Assembly: GCF_030814225.1 (NCBI RefSeq)
Contig: NZ_JAUSUR010000006.1
Coordinates: 1-64,000 of the forward strand
Length of the DNA stretch: 64,000 nt
Direction: 5' to 3'
From: Breznakia pachnodae
GTDB lineage: Bacteria; Bacillota_I; Bacilli_A; Erysipelotrichales; Erysipelotrichaceae
Part shown: piece after piece, positions 46,951 to 55,362 of the stretch
Numbering within the stretch: the first letter of the stretch is position 1
Layout: each line of letters opens with the position of its first letter
The notes under the pieces: generated by a model
What the model was told of the DNA's origin: nothing
Seen by the model: the letters and a program-made list of their open reading frames with translations, nothing else
Databases searched by the model: none
Made by a program: the position numbers and the translations under genes

Positions 46951-46988
46951 ATGTTAACATACCACATATATTTCTGCAAGCGGTTTCA
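46951..46988 (-). promoter_or_regulatory. GH3 promoter with catabolite-responsive element
   Basis: On the minus strand: -35 TTGCAG (46974-46979), a 17-bp spacer and -10 TAACAT (46951-46956). TGAAACCGCTTGCA (46975-46988) overlaps the -35 and matches the CcpA cre consensus at 13 of 14 positions. The remaining leader (46637-46871) holds no convincing gene. Confidence 0.7.
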
Positions 46989-46999
46989 AAAAAAGATAT

Positions 47000-47500
47000 T
47001 TATAAATTATATTTCTTAGAAAGATCACCTAATAACTGATTTACCTTATTAAATAACACCAACATAATGATGTAATTAGCAATACAATGAATCAAATCAA
47101 AAGGAATTCCTTTAAGGAAATAAATCCATCCCATACGCAGAGAAACAATAAAATATGGGATAGAAAATAAGAAACCAAATACAAGACCAAAACCACCACT
47201 AAAGATAGCACAACGGTTTTCGTTTGTCAGAAAGTTTCTGAAATAATATACTGTAATACCTAGAAGTGACCACACAATAAAATACATTGGTGTCCACATT
47301 CCTACTCCATACAATACCATCTGTACTCCTGAAAATAGAACTGCAATACTAATAACTCCTTCTAAGCGAAAGTTTAGTGCATATACAATAAGTAAGAAAC
47401 TAACCAGTTCTATATTTGGTAAAAAAGCAAGAAATTCCTTTGATACCACAAGAATAGCAGCACACATTGTATACATAATCCAGTTTCTCAACGTAAGCAT
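47000..47500 (-). CDS. ECF transporter S component, probably for cobalamin
   Basis: A 166-residue membrane protein with about five or six hydrophobic segments, the size and topology of ECF substrate-binding (S) proteins. It lies 1 bp after a DUF4430 gene in an operon under a cobalamin riboswitch, which points to B12 or a precursor as substrate. The energising EcfA/T module must be elsewhere. No classic BioY/ThiT/RibU signature is seen. Confidence 0.7.
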   Translation of the reverse strand: MLTLRNWIMYTMCAAILVVSKEFLAFLPNIELVSFLLIVYALNFRLEGVISIAVLFSGVQMVLYGVGMWTPMYFIVWSLLGITVYYFRNFLTNENRCAIFSGGFGLVFGFLFSIPYFIVSLRMGWIYFLKGIPFDLIHCIANYIIMLVLFNKVNQLLGDLSKKYNL

Positions 47501-47501
47501 A

Positions 47502-47933
47502 TTAATAAGTTGCTTCAGCTAATTCAAATACAAATGCATCTCCATCTTTGATTTTCAAAGCATCTGCAGCATCACAAAAACCAGCGTCTACACATTGCTT
47601 ATTATTGTCTGAACTGTAAATCCAGTATTTTGAAGTACTATCATCATTTGAGTATAATTTATCACTACCCATTCCAGTAATGAACATTCCATATCCAGAA
47701 GTCTCATACTCCAGCTTGATGTCTCCGTCTTTCTCCATTTCTATTAATAAATCACCTAGGGTTCCTGCATCAGTATCCACTGTTTCATCATACAATGTTT
47801 TATCATCTGCTTTGATAACGATTTGAATATCCTTATCCCCTTTATCCTGTCCCATCATTCGATAGGCAAAGATACCACCGATTACAACTACTAGTGCAAT
47901 CAGCGCAACTACAATCTTCTTATTCTTATTCAT
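47502..47933 (-). CDS. DUF4430 (transcobalamin-like) membrane-anchored protein
   Basis: A 143-residue protein with one N-terminal membrane anchor (about 7-25) and an extracytoplasmic DUF4430 domain, related to the beta-domain of transcobalamin/intrinsic factor. Conserved features are TLGDLLIEM, GYGMFITGMG, SKYWIYSSDN and a final LKIKDGDAFVFEL. The riboswitch directly upstream makes surface capture of cobalamin the natural hypothesis. C114 and C119 could form a disulfide. Confidence 0.8.
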   Translation of the reverse strand: MNKNKKIVVALIALVVVIGGIFAYRMMGQDKGDKDIQIVIKADDKTLYDETVDTDAGTLGDLLIEMEKDGDIKLEYETSGYGMFITGMGSDKLYSNDDSTSKYWIYSSDNNKQCVDAGFCDAADALKIKDGDAFVFELAEATY

Positions 47934-47983
47934 TAACCTCTCTCTTTCCTCATCCCATCCCTAGGGGACAAATCAAACTTTTT

Positions 47984-48112
47984 CTGATGGCAGGTCTTCT
48001 GACTCGTGTTCATCCGCAATATCCCTTCCCATACATTTAGTACAGTGGTTTGATATCTTGTCACACCCACAGCTGCTAGGACAGTTAAGGCTTACCTTAT
48101 TCCCTATTCTCA
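47984..48112 (-). promoter_or_regulatory. cobalamin (B12) riboswitch
   Basis: The minus strand runs from GAATAGGGAA at the 5' end to AGTCAGAAGACCTGCC at the 3' end. These are the conserved opening and the B12-box closing parts of the AdoCbl aptamer. The expression platform between 47940 and 47984 contains the palindrome TCCCCTAGGGA just before the DUF4430 ribosome site, suggesting control of translation or termination. Confidence 0.88.
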
Positions 48113-48257
48113 TGTTTTATCATGCACCATCTTACAGTATTATAGCATCATCATTACATTAATTGAACAGTTTTATATTTGCCCTCCAGTTGCATATCGC
48201 TAGATTATTAGACAAATGGTGTTACAATCAAATTAGGATATGGAAGGAGGACTTTAT

Positions 48258-48956
48258 ATGATTAGAAAAATTGATCATAAGAATATGGGAAGAGGACAAC
48301 ATGGATGGTTAGACAGTCATTTTCATTTCTCATTTGCAGAGTATTACAACACAAAAAATATTAATTTTGGAGTATTAAGAGTATTAAACGATGACATTGT
48401 ACAACCAAATCGAGGATTTGATCTTCACCCTCATCAAAACATGGAAATTATTTCTTATGTAGTAGATGGAGAATTGACTCACCAGGATAGTATGGGAAAC
48501 AAGCATACTTTAAAACGTGGTGAAGTACAATACATGAGTGCAGGTACGGGTGTTTATCACAGTGAATATAACTTGGGTGATGAAAACTTAAGATTCCTGC
48601 AAATATGGATTTTCCCAGATAAGGAAGGCTATACACCAAATTATGGTGATTTCCGTTTTGAGTGGGAAGCTCGTAAGAATAAGTGGATGGAGATTGCGTC
48701 AAATGAAGATGACGACGCACCAATTACGATTCACCAAGATGTTCATGTATATGCATTAGAACTAGAAGCAGGTAAAGATATTGACTTTACGGTTGCTAAT
48801 GGTCGTCAGGCATACCTGATCCAAATTGAAGGTAATTCACTTATCAATGATCAGTCTTTAGAAACCAGAGATGCATTAGAAAGTGTAGAAGAAGATTTAC
48901 ATATAAAAGCTGAATCAACATCTCACTTCTTAATAATTGAAATGGCAAAAGAATAA
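48258..48956 (+). CDS. pirin family protein
   Basis: A 232-residue bicupin of the pirin/YhaK family. Metal-binding residues are in FDLHPHQNMEIISYVVDGEL and in TGVYHSEYN. Some members degrade quercetin; others sense redox state. The start at 48258 follows GGAGGAC. It is monocistronic with a shared bidirectional terminator. Confidence 0.92.
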   Translation: MIRKIDHKNMGRGQHGWLDSHFHFSFAEYYNTKNINFGVLRVLNDDIVQPNRGFDLHPHQNMEIISYVVDGELTHQDSMGNKHTLKRGEVQYMSAGTGVYHSEYNLGDENLRFLQIWIFPDKEGYTPNYGDFRFEWEARKNKWMEIASNEDDDAPITIHQDVHVYALELEAGKDIDFTVANGRQAYLIQIEGNSLINDQSLETRDALESVEEDLHIKAESTSHFLIIEMAKE

Positions 48957-48963
48957 ACATAAA

Positions 48964-49001
48964 GAAAGCATGATGCTCATTCGAGTCATCATGCTTTTTT
49001 C
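48964..49001. terminator. bidirectional terminator between pirin and merR genes
   Basis: AAAGCATGATG and CATCATGCTTT form an 11-bp stem with a T run to the right. It overlaps the last codons of the convergent merR gene. Confidence 0.88.
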
Positions 49002-49369
49002 TTTCCTTGTTTCTTTTCCATTCGCTCTTCATAACCATTAATCTTAAAATCTAACCGGCCTAGTACTTCATTCATTTCTTCAATTTTATCAACTAATTTT
49101 CTGCGTTCCTCAATCAATAGTTTTTTTCGCTCTGCTACCGTGTCAATTCCCTGCTGATACAATGTTACATACTCAATTAATGACTCAATTGACAATCCTG
49201 CAGAGCGCATACATTTAATAAAATGTACCCACTCACAATCATCATCCGTATAACGTCGAATTCCACTCTTATTACGGTTCACAGGTGGAATCAAACCAAT
49301 TCGCTCATAATAACGAAGGGTATCTTGAGTTATTTCATATTTTTGACTTACTTCTGTAATTGTTAGCAT
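48989..49369 (-). CDS. MerR-family regulator
   Basis: A 126-residue regulator. The N-terminal winged helix, ITEVSQKYEITQDTLRYYER, is followed by RRYTDDD and a long dimerisation coiled coil, with a Lys-rich end. No cysteines occur in the effector loop, so it is not a metal sensor; small branches like this often sense organic compounds or aldehydes. It is co-transcribed with the phosphatase gene from a MerR-type promoter. Confidence 0.92.
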   Translation of the reverse strand: MLTITEVSQKYEITQDTLRYYERIGLIPPVNRNKSGIRRYTDDDCEWVHFIKCMRSAGLSIESLIEYVTLYQQGIDTVAERKKLLIEERRKLVDKIEEMNEVLGRLDFKINGYEERMEKKQGKKKA

Positions 49370-49371
49370 AT

Positions 49372-49950
49372 TTATTCCTCCTCAAAATTATGATTGATTA
49401 CTTCTACTAACTTAAATGTATCATGTTCATATTCAAATTTCAAAATACAGCAGTTCCTTAGTCGCTGTTTTTGTTCAATATCACTGGTATGTTCCCATGC
49501 TCGCATAAACTGGCGACAGGATGCTCCATGTGATACTACAAGAATATTATTACCTATAGCATGTTTCATAATATCAGCTACAGTATCAGCTACTCTTTCT
49601 CTTAATTCCAGTTCATCTTCTCCACCATACTGTACAAAGAAATCCTTATATGGAAGTGGTGGATTTAGATCTTCACTCTCTGCTTCAAATGTTCCAAAGT
49701 TCCATTCCTTTAAACCTTTATTTCTTTTATAAGGAATACTTGTAATTAACTCTAACGTATCACAAGCTCTTTCTGAAGTTGAAGAATAAGCATCTGTGAA
49801 TTGTATTCCTTGTTCTCTAAAATACTTTCCAGCAACTTGTGCCTGTCTGATACCAAGATCAGTTAATGGTGAATCACACCAACCTTGTACTTTTCTTCTG
49901 ACATTAAACAATGTTTGTCCATGTCTCATCATATATAATGTCTTTTTCAT
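49372..49950 (-). CDS. histidine phosphatase family (phosphoglycerate-mutase-like) protein
   Basis: A 192-residue cytoplasmic phosphatase. It has catalytic RHGQT (residues 9-13) with H10 as nucleophile, SERACDT, the acid/base EWNFG region and VVSHGASCR with the second histidine. It is too short for a glycolytic mutase, and the substrate is unknown. It is the first gene of an operon with merR, 2 bp apart. Confidence 0.9.
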   Translation of the reverse strand: MKKTLYMMRHGQTLFNVRRKVQGWCDSPLTDLGIRQAQVAGKYFREQGIQFTDAYSSTSERACDTLELITSIPYKRNKGLKEWNFGTFEAESEDLNPPLPYKDFFVQYGGEDELELRERVADTVADIMKHAIGNNILVVSHGASCRQFMRAWEHTSDIEQKQRLRNCCILKFEYEHDTFKLVEVINHNFEEE

Positions 49951-49976
49951 TTCATCCTCATTTCTTCTACATTCAC

Positions 49977-50007
49977 ACTATAACACTTGGAGTACACTCC
50001 AAGTCAA
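49977..50007 (-). promoter_or_regulatory. MerR-type promoter with 19-bp spacer
   Basis: On the minus strand: -35 TTGACT (50002-50007), a 19-bp spacer and -10 TATAGT (49977-49982). The spacer contains ACTTGGAGT and its exact inverted copy around a 2-bp centre. Overlong spacers with a central dyad are the hallmark of MerR-activated promoters, and a merR gene is in this operon. Confidence 0.85.
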
Positions 50008-50039
50008 TAAGAAAAATACTTGTTTCCAAGTATTTTCGT

Positions 50040-52010
50040 TTATTCTGTTTCAATAATGTGAATAACTTCATCAGCAGTTGTTACATCTTTTAATAATGTA
50101 ATGTGTTTTTGAGAATCAATAAGCGAATATAAATCACGTAGCATGCTTTTCGTATGAGCAAGATCTTCCAGATTCGCAGCAATTAAAAAAATAATTTTTA
50201 CTTTTTGTTTCCCCCATATCATTGGATGTTTTAACACAGTAATACCAATTGTTGGTGCTTTAACATATACTTCACTCCCATGAGGAATGGCCACCATATT
50301 TCCGATTTCAGTAGAACGGATGTGCTCTCTTTTATAAATTGATTCTTCAAATTCTTTGTCGACATAACCTTTGTCGCTCATCAACTGAGACATCTTATGA
50401 ATTACTTCTTCTTTTGAGATTTCTTTCTCTTCAATAAAGATATTGTCATCATCAATGATTTCCAGGAGATGTTTAAATTCTCCTTCTTTTTCATACATAG
50501 AATTTTCAATTAGAAAATTATTAATTCCCTGAATATCAAATTCAGAAATAAAAGAAGTTACTTCCACTACTGGTTTTGAACATTCCAAAATTGGCACGGT
50601 TGATACTACCAGATCAATATCAGATAAATCCTTTGTTTTTAAACTGGAATATGGAATGGTATCAACAACCTTTACAGAGCTTACATAACGTTCAATTCGC
50701 TGTGCAATTAGTCTTGAAAAACCAATTCCTTCCGGACATACAATGATGACTCTTTTTTCTTCCACCGAACGTTCAATTGCAGCCTGAAAATGAATTGCCA
50801 GAAAGCCAATTTCATCATCGCTGATTGCATTCCATGAATCACCCATGATTTCAATTGCTAAGGTAATTACAGAAAACAATGCAGAGTATCTGGATTTAAT
50901 TTCATTTACTAATGGATTATTAATCTGAATCTTATATTTCATTCGTTGCATCATTGGTACTACATGTACCAGAAGACTTAATTTTAACTCTTTGTCTTCA
51001 TGCAAATCACAGTGAATTGAGTCTGATACAAATGCAATGATTTCATCAACAATATCAATATAATATTGGTCAATGGAATCTACATAATTATTATAATGAA
51101 GATAATCACTTTGGATTCCTGAACATACCAGATACTGATAAATGTAATTTATCTCAGCTGATGGTATTTTTATATGAAACTGATTACTTATTTTCTCTGC
51201 GATATGATTTGCAATATCTAACGTTTCCTTCTGATCAGGTAACGTATAGACAATATGCGATTCATCTACGGTATAGGTAGATCCTGCTTTTAAACGTTTG
51301 ATAAGAATTGCAATATGCGTTACTAAATTCATATAAGATAAATCATTAATCTTATATCCCAGTTGTGCTTCTGCTTCTGTAATAATGGCTTCAATTTCTT
51401 CTAAGCCATCAAATTCAAATATATTCTGCAGACGATAGTAACTGGACAATTCTAGTCGACTATTGTTTTCTTCTAAATCTTTTTCTTCAATATCCAATTT
51501 TAAAAATTCATTTACAACATCACTTAATGCATGTCGTATTTCTTTTTCAGAACCTGAAATTCTTGTACCCTTATAATCTTTTATTAAATTTAAACCATAG
51601 TGTTCATTTAATTCCTGTTTAATTTTAGAAAGGTCACTTACAATTGAATTTTTTGATACATAAAACTCTTCTGAAAGTTTATTCAGAGAAGTACCATCAC
51701 GATAATATAATAGTTTCGCTACAATTCGCATTCTTCGAATTTCTGCTGACATGATAGTTGAAGTCTTGCGCTGTGTAGTAAGTCCATGAAGAAGATCTTT
51801 CTTTTGAACATCACTGCCAATAATCTTTACCCCTACACTAGGCTTCTTATGTAACTGCATCTGTTTATTTTCCAGCATCTCCGCAATCACATTTAAATCA
51901 TTATGAACCGTACTAACTGATACCTGAATGGTATCTGACAATGCTTTGATTGTCTGATACTGTTCCATGTTCAACAGCAAGTCCAACAACTGTTCCTGAC
52001 GATTATTCAA
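50040..52010 (-). CDS. PRD-containing transcriptional activator with PTS IIB and IIA domains
   Basis: A 656-residue regulator of the MtlR/LicR type. Domains in order: HTH (about 1-60), Mga-like HTH (about 85-160), PRD1 (about 185-290), PRD2 (about 295-400), a IIB-like domain with VCPEGIGFS (about 415) and a fructose-type IIA domain whose phospho-histidine is in AIPHGSEV. It is a DNA-binding activator, not a CAT-type RNA antiterminator. It lies 70 bp downstream of the PTS IIC gene, with a weak hairpin between (52041-52065), and should control that PTS. Confidence 0.92.
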   Translation of the reverse strand: MNNRQEQLLDLLLNMEQYQTIKALSDTIQVSVSTVHNDLNVIAEMLENKQMQLHKKPSVGVKIIGSDVQKKDLLHGLTTQRKTSTIMSAEIRRMRIVAKLLYYRDGTSLNKLSEEFYVSKNSIVSDLSKIKQELNEHYGLNLIKDYKGTRISGSEKEIRHALSDVVNEFLKLDIEEKDLEENNSRLELSSYYRLQNIFEFDGLEEIEAIITEAEAQLGYKINDLSYMNLVTHIAILIKRLKAGSTYTVDESHIVYTLPDQKETLDIANHIAEKISNQFHIKIPSAEINYIYQYLVCSGIQSDYLHYNNYVDSIDQYYIDIVDEIIAFVSDSIHCDLHEDKELKLSLLVHVVPMMQRMKYKIQINNPLVNEIKSRYSALFSVITLAIEIMGDSWNAISDDEIGFLAIHFQAAIERSVEEKRVIIVCPEGIGFSRLIAQRIERYVSSVKVVDTIPYSSLKTKDLSDIDLVVSTVPILECSKPVVEVTSFISEFDIQGINNFLIENSMYEKEGEFKHLLEIIDDDNIFIEEKEISKEEVIHKMSQLMSDKGYVDKEFEESIYKREHIRSTEIGNMVAIPHGSEVYVKAPTIGITVLKHPMIWGKQKVKIIFLIAANLEDLAHTKSMLRDLYSLIDSQKHITLLKDVTTADEVIHIIETE

Positions 52011-52080
52011 AAGGTCTTCCTCCTTTCTCTACTATTACAACGAAAACGCCTTGTAAAGACGTTTATCTTATATTATTATC

Positions 52081-53127
52081 CTATTCGTTTGGCTTATGCT
52101 TTGTCAAATCTTTCTTCAAGAAATACATCAGCAATACGACGGTTAAGGAACCTATGATGACAGCCAATATATAAATAGGAGCATTTCCTACAACTGGAAG
52201 AACGATTAATCCTCCATGTGGTGCAGCATCCGTTGCACCACCTAAGCCTGCAATGATTGCACCTACTGATGATCCAATCATAATTGATGGAATTACTCGT
52301 AGTGGATCACTGGCTGCAAACGGTATTGCACCTTCCGTAATACCAATGGATCCCATTACAATCGCTGCCTTTCCAGCTTCCTGTTCTTCGCAAGAAAATC
52401 GGTTCTTCAAAAGAATTGATGATAATCCCATTCCAATTGGTGGAATACAAATAGCAACTCCTGCCATTCCCATCACACTCATATTGCCACTGGCAATTAA
52501 TGCACTGGCAGTTCCAAATGCAACTTTATTCACAGGACCTCCCATATCAAAAGCAATCATACATCCAACTGCAATTGCTAGAATAACGGTTGAACCACTC
52601 GTAAGATTAGATAACATACTCTCCATAGAAGAAACTGCACCACCAAGTGGATATGCCAGTATATAAATATATGCTAATCCAACTAACAATGTTGTCACTA
52701 GTGGAATAATTAAAATTGACATAATTGGTTTGATTACTTTTGGTACCTTCCATTCTTTTACCCACTTCGCCAGATATCCTGCTACTATCCCTAAAATCAT
52801 TCCTCCTAAGAAACCTGTCTTGATTTCAGCAGTGCCAAGTGGGTTATTCGCTAAATATCCAGCTGTTAACCCTGGAAGTAAACCTGGTCTTCCCGCAATT
52901 GAATAAGCAATATACCCTGCAAGTAAAGGAACCATAAAACTCATTGCAGCTTCACCTATGATATTGATGTTTTGCCACAATTCATTTGTTATAATCATTC
53001 CTTCTTCTCTTGCATCTGCAGTAGCCAGTGCGAACGCAATACAGATACCACCAACGGTAACCGCTGGAATCATATATGAGACACCACTCAGTAGATGTCG
53101 TTTCATCCCCTTCATAAATTGCTTCAT
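52081..53127 (-). CDS. PTS fructose-type transporter subunit IIC
   Basis: A 348-residue integral membrane permease. It has LLSGVSYMIPAVTVGGI near the N-terminus, and later FDMGGPVNKVAFG and APHGGLIV, all typical of fructose/mannitol-superfamily IIC proteins of the Fru class. It is third in an IIA-IIB-IIC operon. The actual sugar (fructose, mannosyl-glycerate or other) cannot be read from sequence. Confidence 0.93.
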   Translation of the reverse strand: MKQFMKGMKRHLLSGVSYMIPAVTVGGICIAFALATADAREEGMIITNELWQNINIIGEAAMSFMVPLLAGYIAYSIAGRPGLLPGLTAGYLANNPLGTAEIKTGFLGGMILGIVAGYLAKWVKEWKVPKVIKPIMSILIIPLVTTLLVGLAYIYILAYPLGGAVSSMESMLSNLTSGSTVILAIAVGCMIAFDMGGPVNKVAFGTASALIASGNMSVMGMAGVAICIPPIGMGLSSILLKNRFSCEEQEAGKAAIVMGSIGITEGAIPFAASDPLRVIPSIMIGSSVGAIIAGLGGATDAAPHGGLIVLPVVGNAPIYILAVIIGSLTVVLLMYFLKKDLTKHKPNE

Positions 53128-53146
53128 ACTAGTTCTCCTTATAATC

Positions 53147-53455
53147 CTATTTCACCAACTCTAACGCTTTATCAATTACTTCCTCCGTATTCGTAATGCA
53201 ATCAGCAATATCAGCCTCATAGATTATTTTGTTTTCGAAGCGTTCCATTCCTTCTACAACCATTTCCACAGCCATAATTACTACATCTGCTTCATCAATT
53301 TCTCTTTGACTTAATTCTCTTTCAATCCCTATTGAACCTTGTGTTTCCACATGGCATCGATGCCCCTTTAATCTGGATTTCTTCTCTAAGGCTTCCTGTG
53401 CCATATAGGTATGAGCAATCCCTGTAGGGCAGGCAGTAACAGCTACAATTTTCAT
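53147..53455 (-). CDS. PTS fructose-type transporter subunit IIB
   Basis: A 102-residue cytoplasmic phosphotransfer protein. The phosphorylated cysteine is C9 in VTACPTGIAHTYMAQEAL, and VETQGSIGI is the second family motif. It relays phosphate from IIA to the sugar carried by IIC. Confidence 0.95.
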   Translation of the reverse strand: MKIVAVTACPTGIAHTYMAQEALEKKSRLKGHRCHVETQGSIGIERELSQREIDEADVVIMAVEMVVEGMERFENKIIYEADIADCITNTEEVIDKALELVK

Positions 53456-53473
53456 ATCCTTTTTCTCCTTATG

Positions 53474-53911
53474 TTAACTTTCAATTAAGTGTAGTATATC
53501 ATAGATTTCCTTCTCACTGTTTGATGTCAACAACGCACTACGAAAATCTTCATCCATCAGATTTCTTGCAATCTCTGCCAGAATTTTCAGATGAGTATCA
53601 CTACGATTTTTCATTGGCACCCCAATCATAAATACCATCTGTACATCTAAATCATCCCACTTAAAGTCTTCCTTGGTTCTACTAAAGATAATGAATGGCT
53701 CATTTACACCATCGCTTTGCCCATGCGGTATTGCGACCAAACAACCAATAGCAGTAGTAAATTCTTCTTCTCTACTTAATACAGACTTCTCATATGCTTC
53801 AACATTATTCAGTTTTCCATGACTGTTTGCTAACTGTGATAACTCTTTAATAACCTGATACTTATCGCTGTATTCCTGGTTCAGACAAATGAACTCTCTT
53901 TCCACTAACAT
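53474..53911 (-). CDS. PTS fructose-type transporter subunit IIA
   Basis: A 145-residue cytoplasmic protein. The phospho-accepting histidine is in VAIPHGQSD at about residue 63. It is the first gene of the operon and receives phosphate from HPr. Confidence 0.94.
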   Translation of the reverse strand: MLVEREFICLNQEYSDKYQVIKELSQLANSHGKLNNVEAYEKSVLSREEEFTTAIGCLVAIPHGQSDGVNEPFIIFSRTKEDFKWDDLDVQMVFMIGVPMKNRSDTHLKILAEIARNLMDEDFRSALLTSNSEKEIYDILHLIES

Positions 53912-53939
53912 AGTATATTCCTCCTTTTTATCTATCTAA

Positions 53940-54031
53940 AGCATACCATTCACTATTTTTATTGCCTATACCAAAAGATTACAACAATCACCACTACAAG
54001 TTGTACAGTGTCTGTTTTTTACAACAATGAC
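53940..54031 (-). promoter_or_regulatory. weak promoter with upstream direct repeats for the PTS operon
   Basis: On the minus strand: -35-like TAGGCA (53963-53968), a 17-bp spacer and -10 TATGCT (53940-53945). Upstream lie two copies of TTACAACAAT[C/G]AC (plus strand, 53979-53991 and 54019-54031), 40 bp apart, about four helical turns. A weak promoter with phased upstream repeats fits activation by the PRD regulator. Confidence 0.45.
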
Positions 54032-54159
54032 ACACCTGTATATAGAAATCGTTCACTTCTTTTTACATCATCTTTTATTGTGGTAAACTGAACTTATGAA
54101 GCCTTAAAATAAAAGGCATAAGATGAGTCCATTGATTCAATAGAAAGTGAGGTAATGAA

Positions 54160-55239
54160 ATGGAACGTAAAGTAAAAGCTGTACAGTATGGATGTGGAAA
54201 AATGAGTGTGTATCTAATGCGCTATTTGATGGAAAAAGGAGCAGATCTTGTTGCTGCGTTTGACATGAATCCAGCAGTCATTGGAAAAGACATTGGTGAA
54301 ATCATTGGTGATGGTAAGACGTATAATGTGAAAGTCTCAGATGCAAAAGATTTTGATGCAATGTTGAAAGAATTAAAACCTGATGTATGTGTAGTTGCTA
54401 CAAGAAGCACAATGGCAGATATCAAAGAATCATTTGAAATCTGTGCTCGTAATGGAGTAAATGCAATTAGTACTTGTGAAGAAGCAGTATACCCTCAAAA
54501 TTCTTCACCTGCAATTACCAAAGAATTAGATGAACTTGCAAAACAAAACAATTGTACATTAACTGGTGTTGGTTATCCTGAAATGTACTGGGGTGTATTA
54601 ATTAGTACACTTGCCAGTTCAATGCAAACAATTACAAAAATTGAAGGTTCTAGTAACTACAACGTTGAAGACTATGGTATTGCTTTAGCTGAAGGACATG
54701 GTGCTGGTTTCTCACTAGATAAATTTGAAAAAGAAATAGGTATATGTAACGACTGGTCTTCTGATGAAATTAAAGAAAAAGTAGAAAGTGGTGAATATGT
54801 ACCAAGTTATATGTGGAATCAAAATGGTTGGTTATGTAGTAAGTTTGGTTTAACAATTACATCACAAACTCAAAAATGTATTCCTATCACGTATGATAAA
54901 GATTTAAAGTCAGATACATTAGGTGTAACAGTTAAGGCTGGTGATGCAATTGGGATGCGTGCAATTGTAACGACTACAACAGCAGAAGAAATTACATTAG
55001 AAACTGAAAATATCGGAAAAATCTATACACCTGAAGATTATGATGTGAATGACTGGACATTTCATGGTGAACCAGATACTTCCATTGTAGTGAATAAACC
55101 TGCTACTGTAGAATTAACTTGTTCAAACTTAGTAAGTCGTATTCCAGCATTAATTAATGCTACACCAGGATATGTTACTACTGATAAATTCCCTGAAGGT
55201 GAATACCTTGTTCGCCCTATGAATGAATACGTAAAATAA
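54160..55239 (+). CDS. DapB-like NAD(P)-dependent dehydrogenase
   Basis: A 359-residue oxidoreductase. The N-terminal Rossmann fold (AVQYGCGKMSVYLMRYL) is of the dihydrodipicolinate-reductase type. The overall length and C-terminal part resemble 2,4-diaminopentanoate dehydrogenase (the ord gene of ornithine fermentation), but no other ornithine-degradation genes are present. The substrate is therefore open. It has its own promoter region (TTTACA at 54062, TAAACT at 54084) and terminator. Confidence 0.75.
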   Translation: MERKVKAVQYGCGKMSVYLMRYLMEKGADLVAAFDMNPAVIGKDIGEIIGDGKTYNVKVSDAKDFDAMLKELKPDVCVVATRSTMADIKESFEICARNGVNAISTCEEAVYPQNSSPAITKELDELAKQNNCTLTGVGYPEMYWGVLISTLASSMQTITKIEGSSNYNVEDYGIALAEGHGAGFSLDKFEKEIGICNDWSSDEIKEKVESGEYVPSYMWNQNGWLCSKFGLTITSQTQKCIPITYDKDLKSDTLGVTVKAGDAIGMRAIVTTTTAEEITLETENIGKIYTPEDYDVNDWTFHGEPDTSIVVNKPATVELTCSNLVSRIPALINATPGYVTTDKFPEGEYLVRPMNEYVK

Positions 55240-55246
55240 TAAATTA

Positions 55247-55282
55247 AAATCTATAATCAGCAATGATTGTAGATTTTTTTTA
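55247..55282 (+). terminator. terminator of the DapB-like gene
   Basis: AATCTA/TAGATT with inner AATCA/TGATT forms an interrupted stem followed by eight Ts. Confidence 0.85.
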
Positions 55283-55322
55283 AGTTAACTCTTGACCTAG
55301 AGTTAACTCTAAGTCGTATAAT
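55283..55322 (+). promoter_or_regulatory. MerR-type promoter of the iron alcohol dehydrogenase
   Basis: -35 TTGACC (55292-55297), a 19-bp spacer and -10 TATAAT (55317-55322). A dyad GACCTAGAGTT / AACTCTAAGTC (one mismatch) starts inside the -35 and ends just before the -10, as in promoters of MerR-family aldehyde or drug sensors. A further AGTTAACTCT copy lies just upstream. Confidence 0.7.
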
Positions 55323-55362
55323 GAAATCAGCTTAAGTACAAAAAGCATAAAGGAGGATTCTT

